A DNA stretch of 64,000 nt from Atherix ibis (Eukaryota > Arthropoda > Insecta > Diptera > Athericidae). The notes below the pieces were generated by a model. The model worked only from the letters and a program-made list of their open reading frames with translations, searched no databases and was not told the origin of the DNA. The stretch is taken from positions 63,526,951 to 63,590,950 of the forward strand of contig OY282608.1 of NCBI GenBank assembly GCA_958298945.1, given 5' to 3'. Positions 10,971 to 21,045 of this stretch are shown here, one piece after another. Numbering within the stretch: the first letter of the stretch is position 1; every line of letters begins with the position of its first letter. The position numbers and the translations under genes are program-made.

Positions 10971-12825
10971 TTGGTTTGTTAGTTTGTTGGTTTGTTGGTT
11001 TGTTGGTTTGTTGGTTTGTTCGTTTGTTGGTTTGTTGCTTTGTTGGTTTGTTGGTTTGTTGGCTTGTTGGCTTGTTGGTTTGTTGGCTTGTTGGTTTGTT
11101 GGTTTGTTGGCTTGTTGGTTTGTTAGTTTGTTGGTTTGTTGGTTTGTTGGTTTGTTGGTTTGTTCGTTTGTTGGTTTGTTGCTTTGTTGGTTTGTTGGTT
11201 TGTTGGCTTGTTGGCTTGTTGGTTTGTTGGCTTGTTGGTTTGTTGGCTTGTTGGTTTGTTGGCTTGTTGGCTTGTTGGTTTGTTAGTTTGTTGTTTTGTT
11301 GGTTTGTTGGTTTGTTCGTTTGTTGGTTTGTTGGTTCATTGGTTTGTTGGTTTGTTGGTTTGTTGGTTTGTTGGTTTGTTGGTTTGTTGGTTTCTTGGTT
11401 TATTTGTTTGTTGGTTTGTTGGCTTGTTGGTTTGTTGGTTTGTTGGTTTGTTGGCTTGTTAGTTTGTTGGTTTGTTGGCTTGTTGGCTTGTTGGTTTGTT
11501 GGTTTGTTGGTTTGTTGGTTTGTAGGTTTATTGGTTTGTTGGTTTGTTGGCTTGTTGGCTTGTTGGTTTGTTGGCTTGTTGGTTTGTTAGTTTGTCGGCT
11601 TTCTGGTTTGTTGGTTTGTTGGTTTGTTGGTTTGTTGGTTTGTTGGTTTGTTGGTTTGTTGGTTTGTTGGTTTGTTGGCTTGTTGGTTTGTTGGTTTGTT
11701 GGCTTGTTGGTTTGTTGGCTTGTTGGCTTGTTGGTTTGTTGGCTTGTTGGCTTGTTGGTTTGTTAGTTTGTTGTTTTGTTGGTTCATTGGTTTGTTGGTT
11801 TGTTGGTTTGTTGGTTTGTTGGTTTGTTGGTTTGTTGGTTTGTTGGTTTGTTGGCTTGTTGGTTTGTTGGTTTGTTGGTTTGTTGGTTTGTTGGTTTGTT
11901 AGTTTGTTGGCTTGTTGGTTTGTTGGTTTGTTGGCTTGTTCGTTTGTTAGTTTGTTGGCTTGTTGGCTTGTTGGTTTGTTGGTTTGTTGGTTTGTTGGCT
12001 TGTTGGTTTGTTGGTTTGTTGGCTTGTTGGTTTGTTAGTTTGTTGGTTTGTTGGTTTGTTGGTTTGTTGGTTTGTTCGTTTGTTGGCTTGTTGGCTTGTT
12101 GGTTTGTTGGTTTGTTGGTTTGTTGGCTGTTGGTTTGTTGGTTTGTTGGCTTGTTGGTTTGTTAGTTTGTTGGTTTGTTGGTTTGTTGGTTTGTTGGTTT
12201 GTTCGTTTGTTGGTTTGTTGCTTTGTTGGTTTGTTGGTTTGTTGGCTTGTTGGCTTGTTGGTTTGTTGGCTTGTTGGTTTGTTGGTTTGTTGGCTTGTTG
12301 GTTTGTTAGTTTGTTGGTTTGTTGGTTTGTTGGTTTGTTGGTTTGTTCGTTTGTTGGTTTGTTGCTTTGTTGGTTTGTTGGTTTGTTGGCTTGTTGCCTT
12401 GTTGGTTTGTTGGCTGGTTGGTTTGTTGGCTTGTTGGTTTGTTGGCTTGTTGGCTTGTTGGTTTGTTAGTTTGTTGTTTTGTTGGTTTGTTGGTTTGTTC
12501 GTTTGTTGGTTTGTTGGTTCATTGGTTTGTTGGTTTGTTGGTTTGTTGGTTTGTTGGTTTGTTGGTTTGTTGGTTTCTTGGTTTATTTGTTTGTTGGTTT
12601 GTTGGTTTGTTGGTTTGTTGGTTTGTTGGTTTGTTGGCTTGTTAGTTTGTTGGTTTGTTGGCTTGTTGGCTTGTTGGTTTGTTGGTTTGTTGGTTTGTTG
12701 GTTTGTAGGTTTGTTGGTTTGTTGGTTTGTTGGCTTGTTGGCTTGTTGGTTTGTTGGCTTGTTGGTTTGTTAGTTTGTCGCTTTCTGGTTTGTTGGTTTG
12801 TTGGTTTGTTGGTTTGTTGGTTTGT
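10971..12825 (+). repeat. 1,183-bp duplication with nested 144-bp repeats
   Basis: gttcattgg at 11334 pairs with 12517, and gtcggctttctgg near 11,594 pairs with gtcgctttctgg near 12,777; both are 1,183 bases apart. A gttcg...gctttgttgg word occurs four times, near 11,020, 11,164, 12,203 and 12,347, giving a nested 144-base spacing in each half. An extra gttcattgg at 11782 lies between the halves. The second half has a 7-base unit gctgttg at 12,126-12,132, and its gtcgctttctgg word is one base shorter. Confidence 0.7.
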
Positions 12826-13323
12826 TGGTTTGTTGGCTTGTTGGTTTGTTGGTTTGTTGGCTTGTTGGTTTGTTGGCTTGTTGGCTTGTTGGTTTTTTGG
12901 CTTGTTGGTTTGTTAGTTTGTTGGTTTTTTGGTTTGTTGGTTTGTTGGTTTGTTGGTTTGTTGGTTTGTTAGTTTGTTGGCTTGTTGGTTTGTTGGTTTG
13001 TTGGCTTGTTGGTTTGTTAGTTTGTTGGCTTGTGGGCTTGTTGGTTTGTTGGTTTGTTGGTTTGTTGGCTTGTTGGTTTGTTGGTTTGTTGGCTTGTTGG
13101 TTTGTTAGTTTGTTAGTTTGTTGGTTTGTTGGTTTGTTGGTTTGTTGGTTTGTTCGTTTGTTGGTTTGTTGCTTTGTTGGTTTGTTGGTTTGTTGGCTTG
13201 TTGGCTTGTTGGTTTGTTGGCTTGTTGGTTTGTTGGCTTGTTGGTTTGTTGGCTTGTTGGCTTGTTGGTTTGTTAGTTTGTTGTTTTGTTGGTTTGTTGG
13301 TTTGTTCGTTTGTTGGTTTGTTG
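12826..13323 (+). repeat. B-like and C-like octamers between duplications
   Basis: This stretch holds ggttttttggcttg words typical of module B ends (about 12,892), a gttcg...gctttgttgg word near 13,154, and leads into gttcattgg at 13324. It resembles 11.1-11.3 kb at an offset near 1,990. Nothing but octamers is present. Confidence 0.6.
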
Positions 13324-16080
13324 GTTCATTGGTTTGTTGGTTTGTTGGTTTGTTGGTTTGTTGGTTTGTTGGTTTCTTGGTTTATTTGTTTGTTGGTTTG
13401 TTGGCTTGTTGGTTTGTTGGTTTGTTGGTTTGTTGGCTTGTTAGTTTGTTGGTTTGTTGGCTTGTTGGCTTGTTGGTTTGTTGGTTTGTTGGTTTGTTGG
13501 TTTGTTGGTTTGTTGGTTTGTTGGTTTCTTGGTTTATTTGTTTGTTAGTTTGTTGGCTTGTTGGTTTGTTGGTTTGCTGGTTTGTTGGCTTGTTAGTTTG
13601 TTGGTTTGTTGGCTTGTTGGCTTGTTGGTTTGTTGGTTTGTTGGTTTGTTGGTTTGTTGGTTTATTGGTTTGTTGGTTTGTTGGTTTGTTGGTTTTTTGG
13701 TTTGTTGGTTTGTTGGTTTGTTGGCTTGTTGGTTTGTTGGTTTGTTGGCTTGTTGGTTTGTTGGTTTGTTGGCTTGTTGGCTTGTTGGTTTGTTGGTTTG
13801 TTAGCTTGTTGGTTACTTAGTTTGTTGGTTTGTTGGGTTATTGGTTTGTTGGCTTGTTGGCTTGTTGGTTTGTTGGTTTGTTGGCTTGTTAGTTTGTTGG
13901 TTTGTTGGCTTGTTGGCTTGTTACTTTGTTCGTTTGATAGTTTGTTGGTTTGTTGGGTTTTTGGTTTGTTGGTTTTTTGGTTTGTTACTTTGTTGGTTTG
14001 TTGGCTTGTTGGCTTGTTGGTTTGTTGGCATGTTGGTTTGTTAGTTTGTTGGCTTTTTGGTTACTTGGTTTGTTGTATTGTTGGCTTGTTGGTTTGTTGG
14101 TTTGTTGGTTTGTTGGTTTGTTCGTTTGTTGGTTTGTTGCTTTGTTGGTTTGTTCGTTTGTTGGCTTGTTGGCTTGTTGGTTTGTTGGCTTGTTGGTTTG
14201 TTGGCTTGTTGGTTTGTTGGCTTGTTGGCTTGTTGGTTTGTTAGTTTGTTGTTTTGTTGGTTTGTTGGTTTGTTTGTTTGTTGGTTTGTTGGTTCATTGG
14301 TTTGTTGGTTTGTTGGTTTGTTGGTTTGTTGGTTTGTTGGTTTCTTGGTTTATTTGTTTGTTGGTTTGTTGGCTTGTTGGTTTGTTGGTTTGTTGGTTTG
14401 TTGGCTTGTTAGTTTGTTGGTTTGTTGGCTTGTTGGCTTGTTGGTTTGTTGGTTTGTTGGTTTGTTGGTTTGTTGGTTTGTTGGTTTGTTGGTTTCTTGG
14501 TTTATTTGTTTGTTAGTTTGTTGGCTTGTTGGTTTGCTGGTTTGTTGGTTTGTTGGCTTGTTAGTTTGTTGGTTTGTTGGCTTGTTGGCTTGTTGGTTTG
14601 TTGGTTTGTTGGTTTATTGGTTTGTTGGTTTGTTGGTTTGTTGGTTTTTTGGTTTGTTGGTTTGTTGGTTTGTTGGCTTGTTGGTTTGTTGGTTTGTTGG
14701 CTTGTTGGTTTGTTGGTTTGTTGGCTTGTTGGCTTGTTGGTTTGTTGGTTTGTTAGCTTGTTGGTTACTTAGTTTGTTGGTTTGTTGGTTTATTGGTTTG
14801 TTGGCTTGTTGGCTTGTTGGTTTGTTGGTTTGTTGGCTTGTTAGTTTGTTGGTTTGTTGGCTTGTTGGCTTGTTACTTTGTTCGTTTGATAGTTTGTTGG
14901 TTTGTTGGGTTTTTGGTTTGTTGGTTTTTTGGTTTGTTACTTTGTTGGTTTGTTGGCTTGTTGGCTTGTTGGTTTGTTGGCATGTTGGTTTGTTAGTTTG
15001 TTGGCTTTTTGGTTACTTGGTTTGTTGTTTTGTTGGCTTGTTGGCTTGTTGGTTTGTTGCTTTGTTCGTTTGATGGTTTTTTGGTTTGTTGGTTACTTGG
15101 TTTGTTGGCTTGTTGGCTTGTTGGTTTGTTAGTTTGTTGTTTTGTTGGTTTGTTGGTTTGTTGGTTTGTTGGTTCATTGGTTTGTTGGTTTGTTGGTTTG
15201 TTGGTTTGTTGGTTTGTTGGTTTGTTGGTTTCTTGGTTTATTTGTTTGTTGGTTTGTTGGCTTGTTGGTTTGTTGGTTTGTTGGTTTGTTGGCTTGTTAG
15301 TTTGTTGGTTTGTTGGCTTGTTGGCTTGTTGGTTTGTTGGTTTGTTGGTTTGTTGGTTTGTTGGTTTGTTGGTTTGTTGGTTTCTTGGTTTATTTGTTTG
15401 TTGGTTTGTTGGCTTGTTGGTTTGTTGGTTTGTTGGTTTGTTGGCTTGTTAGTTTGTTGGTTTGTTGGCTTGTTGGCTTGTTGGTTTGTTGGTTTGTTGG
15501 TTTATTGGTTTGTTGGTTTGTTGGTATGTTGGTTTTTTGGTTTGTTGGTTTGTTGGTTTGTTGGCTTGTTGGTTTGTTGGTTTGTTGGCTTGTTGGTTTG
15601 TTGGTTTGTTGGCTTGTTGGCTTGTTGGTTTGTTGGTTTGTTAGCTTGTTGGTTACTTAGTTTGTTGGTTTGTTGGTTTATTGGTTTGTTGGCTTGTTGG
15701 CTTGTTGGTTTGTTGGTTTGTTGGTTTGTTGGTTTGTTGGCTTGTTGGTTTGTTGGTTTGTTGACTTCTTGGTTTGTTGGTTTGTTGGTTTGTTGGCTTG
15801 TTGGCTTGTTGGTTTGTTGGTTTGTTGGCTTGTTAGTTTGTTGGTTTGTTGGCTTGTTGGCTTGTTACTTTGTTCGTTTGATAGTTTGTTGGTTTGTTGG
15901 GTTTTTGGTTTGTTGGTTTTTTGGTTTGTTACTTTGTTGGTTTGTTGGCTTGTTGGCTTGTTGGTTTGTTGGCATGTTGGTTTGTTAGTTTGTTGGCTTT
16001 TTGGTTACTTGGTTTGTTGTTTTGTTGGCTTGTTGGCTTGTTGGTTTGTTGCTTTGTTCGTTTGATGGTTTTTTGGTTTG
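13324..16080 (+). repeat. Three consecutive C-A copies
   Basis: gttcattgg occurs at 13324, 14292 and 15172, and gttacttag at 13812, 14764 and 15652. That gives spacings of 968 and 880 for the first word, 952 and 888 for the second. All four are whole multiples of 8, so the copies differ by gain or loss of intact octamers. Each copy continues into the A words actttgttcgtttgatag and gggtttttgg (about 13,922, 14,874 and 15,866). The first copy's A part is cut short near 14,090 and rejoined to a C-type word. Confidence 0.78.
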
Positions 16081-16750
16081 TTGGTTACTTGGTTTGTTGG
16101 TTTGTTGGCTTGTTGGTTTGTTGGCTTGTTTGTTTGTTGGTTTGTTGGTTTGTTGGCTTGTTGGCTTGTTGGTTTGTTGGTTTGTCCGTTTGATGGTTTG
16201 TTTGTTTGTTGGCTTGTTGGTTTGTTGGTTTGTTGGTTTGTTGGCTTGTTGGTTTGTTGGTTTGTTGGTTTGTTGGTTTGTTGGCTTGTTGGTTTGTTGG
16301 TTTGTTGGTTTGTTGGCTTGTTGGTTGGTTGGTTTGTTGGCTTGTTGGCTTGTTGCTTTGTTCGTTTGATGGTTTGTTGGTTTGTTGGCTTGTTGGTTTG
16401 TTAGTTTGTTGGTTTGTTGGTTTGTTGGTTTGTTGGTTTGTTGGTTTGTTGGTTTGTTGGTTTGTTGGTTTGTTGGCTTGTTGGTTTGTTGGTTTGTTGG
16501 TTTGCTGGCTTGTTGGTTTGTTGGTTTGTTGGCTTGTTGATTACATAGTTTGTTGGTTTGTTGGTTTGTTGGTTTGTTGGTTTGTTGGTTTTTGGTTTGT
16601 TGGCTTATTTGTTTGTTGGTTTGTTGGCTTGTTGGTTTGTTGGTTTGTTGGTTTGTTGGCTTGTTGGTTTGTTGGTTTGTTGGCTTGTTGGCTTGTTGGT
16701 TTGTTAGCTTGTTGGCTTGTTGGTTTGTTGGCTTGTTGGCTTGTTGGTAA
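16081..16750 (+). repeat. Module K copy
   Basis: It carries gtccgtttgatgg near 16,184, ttggttggttgg near 16,320, the 16-mer near 16,354, gattacatag at 16539-16548 and the 7-base unit gtttttg at 16588-16594 followed by ggcttatttg. This is the same landmark order as 1.98-2.33, 5.38-5.69 and 7.73-8.04 kb, over 8 kb from the nearest of them. Confidence 0.75.
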
Positions 16751-17420
16751 GTTCGTTTGTTGGTTTGTTAGTTTGTTGGTTTGTTGGCTTCTTGGCTTGT
16801 TGGTTTGTTGATTTTTTGGTTTGTTTGTTTGTTGGATTGTTGGTTTTTTGGTTTGTTGGTTTGTTGACTTGTTGGTTTGTTGGTTTGTTGGCTTGTTGGT
16901 TTGTTAGTTTGTTGGCTTGTTGGCTTGTTGGTTTGTTAGTTTGTTGGTTTGTTGGTTTGTTGGTTTGTTGGTTTGTTGCTTTCTTGGTTTGTTGGCTTGT
17001 TGGCTTGTTGGTTTGTTGGCTTGTTTGTTTGTTAGTTTGTTGGTTTGTTGGTTTGTTAGTTTGTTGGCTTATTGGCTTGTTGGTTTGTTGGTTTGTTGGT
17101 TTGTTGGCTTGTTGGTTTGTCGGTTTGTTGGCTTGTTGGTTTGTTAGTTTGTTGGTTTTTTGGTTTGTTGTTTTGTTGGTTTGTTGGTTTGTTGGTTTGT
17201 TGGTTTGTTGGCTTGTTGGTTTGTTGGTTTGTTGGTTTGTTGGTTTGTTGGTTTGTTGGTTTGTTGGTTTGTTAATTTGTTGGCTTGTTGGCTTGTTGGT
17301 TTGTTGGTTTGTTGGTTTGTTGGCTTGTTGGTTTGTTGGTTTGTTGGCTTGTTGGTTTGTTGGTTTGTTGGTTTGTTGGTTTGTTGGTTTGTTGGTTTGT
17401 TGGTTTGTTGGTTTGTTGGT
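16751..17420 (+). repeat. Module B tail
   Basis: The segment follows the ggtaagttcg word at about 16,747 (also found near 33,722 and 34,618). It contains gattttttgg near 16,810, a ggtctttcttgg-like gctttcttgg word near 16,979 and gtttatt-poor octamers. It leads directly into the ggttggtgctttg word that opens the next C module. Confidence 0.6.
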
Positions 17421-18690
17421 TGGTGCTTTGTTGGTTTGTTGGTTTGTTGGCTTGTTGGCTTGTTGGTTTGTTGGCTTGTTGGTTTGTTGGCTTGTTGGTT
17501 TGTTGGCTTGTTGGCTTGTTGGTTTGTTAGTTTGTTGGTTTGTTGGTTTGTTGATTTGTTCGTTTGTTGGTTTGTTGGTTCATTGGTTTGTTGGTTTTTT
17601 GGTTTGTTGGTTTGTTGGTTTGTTGGTTTGTTGGTTTGTTGGTTTATTTGCTTGTTGGTTTGTTGGTTTGTTGGTTTGTTGGTTTGTTGGTTTGTTGGTT
17701 TCTTGGTTTATTTATTTGTTGGTTTGTTGGCTTGTTGGTTTGTTGGTTTGTTGGTTTGTTGGCTTGTTGGTTTGTTGGCTTGTTGGCTTGTTGGCTTGTT
17801 GGTTTGTCGGTTTGTTGGTTTATTGGTTTGTTGGTTTGTTGGTTTGTTGGTTTTTTGGTTTGTTGGTTTGTTGGCTTGTTGGTTTGTTGGTTTGTTGGCT
17901 TGTTGGTTTGTTGGTTTGTTGGCTTGTTGGCTTGTTGGTTTGTTGGTTTGTTAGCTTGTTAGTTACTTAGTTTGTTGGTTTGTTGGTTTGTTGGTTTGTT
18001 GGCTTGTTGGCTTGTTGGTTTGTTGGTTTGTTGGTTTGTTGGTTTGTTGGCTTGTTGGTTTGTTGGTTTGTTGACTTGTTGGTTTGTTGGTTTGTTGGTT
18101 TGTTGGCTTGTTGGCTTGTTGGTTTGTTGGTTTGTTGGCTTGTTAGTTTGTTGGTTTGTTGGCTTGTTGGCTTGTTACTTTGTTCGTTTGATAGTTTGTT
18201 GGTTTGTTGGTTTTTTGGTTTGTTGGTTTTTTGGTTTGTTGCTTTGTTGGTTTGTTGGTTTGTTGGCTTGTTGGCTTGTTGGTTTGTTGGCTTGTTGGTT
18301 TGTTAGTTTGTTGGCTTTTTGGTTACTTGGTTTGTTGTTTTGTTGGCTTGTTGGCTTGTTGGTTTGTTGCTTTGTTCGTTTGATGGTTTTTTGGTTTGTT
18401 GGTTACTTGGTTTGTTGGTTTGTTGGTTTGTTCGCTTGTTGGTTTGTTGGCTTGTTTGTTTGTTGGTTTGTTGGTTTGTTGGGTTGTTGGCTTGTTGGTT
18501 TGTTTGTTTGTTGGTTTGTTGGTTTGTTGGTTTGTTGGTTTTTTGGTTTGTTGGTTTATTTGTTTGTTGGTTTGTTGGCTTGTTGGCTTGTTGGTTTGTT
18601 GGTTTGTTGGTTTGTTGGCTTGTTGGTTTGTTGGTTTGTTGGCTTGTTGGTTTGTTGGTTTATTGGCTTGTTGGTTTGTTGGCTTGTTGG
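17421..18690 (+). repeat. C-A supermodule, copy 1
   Basis: The order is ggttggtgctttg (17,421), gttcattgg (17578), gtttatttg and gtttattta units, gtcgg near 17,807, gttacttag (17962), actttgttcgtttgatag (about 18,178), ggctttttggttacttgg (about 18,312), ctttgttcgtttgatgg (about 18,369) and gggttgttgg (about 18,481). The same order occurs near 23.75, 35.40 and 44.74 kb. The offset to copy 2 is 6,309-6,325 bases. Confidence 0.75.
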
Positions 18691-21045
18691 CTTGTTGGTT
18701 TTTTGGCTTGTTGGTTTGTTAGTTTGTTGGTTTTTTGGTTTGTTGGTTTGTAGGTTTGTTGGCTTGTTGGTTTGTTGGTTTGTTGGCTTGTTGGTTTGTT
18801 GGCTTGTTGGCTTGTTGGTTTTTTGGCTTGTTGGTTTGTTAGTTTGATGGTTTTTTGGTTTATTGGTTTGTTGGTTTGTTGGTTTGTTGGTTTGTTGGTT
18901 TGTTGGCTTGTTGGTTTGTTGGTTTGTTGGTTTGTTGGCTTGTTAGTTTGTTGGCTTTTTGGTTACTTGGTTTGTTGGCTTGTTGGTTTGTTGGTTTGTT
19001 GGTTTGTTGCTTTGTTCGTTTGATGGTTGGTTGGTTTGTTGGTTACTTGGTTTGTTGGTTTGTTGGTTTGTTGGCTTGTTGGTTTGTTGGCTTGTTGGTT
19101 TGTTGGTTTGTTGGTTTGTTGGCTTGTTGGCTTGTTGGTTTGTTGGTTTGTTGGCTTCTTAGTTTGTTGGTTTGTTGGCTTCTTGGTTTGTTTGTTTGTT
19201 GGCTTGTTGGTTTGTTAGTTTGTTGGTTTGTTGGGTTTTTGGTTTGCTGGTTTGTTGGCTTGTTGGTTTGTTGGCTTGATGGTTTGTTGGTTTGTTGGCT
19301 TGTTGGCTTGTTGGTTTGTTGGTTTGTTGGCTTGTTGGTTTGTTAGTTTGTTGGCTTTTTGGTTACTTTATTTGTTGGCTTGTTGGTTTGTTGGTTTGTT
19401 GGCTTGTTGGCTTGTTGCTTTGTTGGTTTGTTGGTTTGTTGGCTTGTTGGCTTGTTGGTTTGTTAGTTTGTTGGCTTTTTTGTTACTTGGTTTGTTGGTT
19501 TGTTGGCTTGTTGGCTTGTTGGTTTGTTGGTTATTTCGTTTGTTGGTTTGTTAGTTTGTTGGTTTCTTGGCTTCTTCGCTTGTTGGTTTGTTGGTTTGTT
19601 GGCTTGTTGGTTTGTTGGTTTGTTGGCTTGTTGGTTTGTTAGTTTGTTGGTTTGTTGGTTTGTTGGTTTGTTGGTTTGTTGCTTTGTGGGTTTGTTGGTT
19701 TGTTGGTTTGTTGGTTTGTTGGTTTGTTGGTTTGTTGGTTTGTTGACTTGTTGGTTTGTTGGTTTGTTGGCTTGTTGGTTTGTTAGTTTGTTGTCTTGTT
19801 GGCTTGTTGGTTTGTTGGTTTGTTGGTTTGTTGGCTTGTTGGTTTGTTGGTTTGTTGGCTTGTTGGTTTGTTAGTTTGTTGGTTTGTTGGTTTGTTGGTT
19901 TGTTGGTTTGTTGCTTTGTGGGTTTGTTGGTTTGTTGGCCTGTTGGCTTGTTGGTTTGTTGGCTTGTTTGTTTGTTAGTTTGTTGGTTTGTTGGTTTGTT
20001 AGTTTGTTGGCTTGTTGGCTTGTTGGTTTGTTGGTTTGTTGGTTTGTTGGTTTGTTGGCTTGTTGGTTTGTTGGTTTGTTGGCTTGTTGGCTTGTTGGTT
20101 TGTTGGCTTGTTGGCTTGTTGGTTTTTTGGCTTGTTGGTTTGTTAGTTTGTTGGTTTTTTGGTTTGTTGGTTTGTTGGTTTGTTGGTTTGTTGGTTTGTT
20201 GGTTTGTTGGCTTGTTGGTTTGTTGGTTTGTTGGTTTGTTGGTTTGTTAATTTTTTGGCTTGTTGGCTTGTTGGTTTGTTGGTTTGTTGGTTTGTTGGCT
20301 TGCTGGTTTGTTGGTTTGTTGGCTTGTTGGTTTGTTAGTTTGTTGGTTTGTTGGTTTGTTGATTTGTTGGTTTGTTGGTTTGTTGGTTTGTTGGCTTCTT
20401 AGTTTGTTGGTTTGTTGGCTTCTTAGTTTGTTGGTTTGTTGGCTTCTTGGTTTGTTGGTTTGTTGGCTTGTAGGTTGTTAGTTTGTTGGTTTGTTGGTTT
20501 TTTGGTTTGCTGGTTTGTTGGCTTGTTGGTTTGTTGGCTTGATGGTTTGTTGGTTTGTTGGTTTGTTGGCTTGTTGGCTTGTTGGTTTGTTGGTTTGTTG
20601 GCTTGTTGGTTTGTTAGTTTGTTGGCTTTTTGGTTACATTATTTGTTGGCTTGTTGGTTTGTTGGTTTGTTGGCTTGTTGGCTTGTTGCTTTGTTGGTTT
20701 GTTGGTTTGTTGGCTTGTTGGCTTGTTGGTTTGTTAGTTTCTTAGCTTTTTGGTTACTTGGTTTGTTGGTTTGTTGGCTTGTTGACTTGTTGGCTTGTTG
20801 GTTTGTTGGTTAGTTCGTTTGTTGGTTTGTTAGTTTGTTGGTTTGTTGGCTTCTTGGCTTGTTGGTTTGTTGATTTTTTGGTTTGTTGGTTTGTTAGATT
20901 GTTGGTTTGTTGGTTTGTTGGTTTGTTGACTTGTTGGTTTGTTGGTTTGTTGGCTTGTTGGTTTGTTAGTTTGTTGGCTTGTTGGCTTGTTGGTTTGTTG
21001 GTTTGTTGGTTTGTTGGCTTGTTGGTTTGTTGGTTTGTTGGCTTG
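18691..21045 (+). repeat. 2.36-kb tandem duplication of a B-B' dimer, first copy
   Basis: It contains two related module B halves whose ggtttgctgg words lie near 19,240 and 20,503. The first half has ggttactttattt at 19,362; the second has the variant ggttacattattt near 20,633. The gtaggttgttag word near 20,471 is one base short of octamer register. The whole segment is repeated 2,359 bases downstream. Confidence 0.83.
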
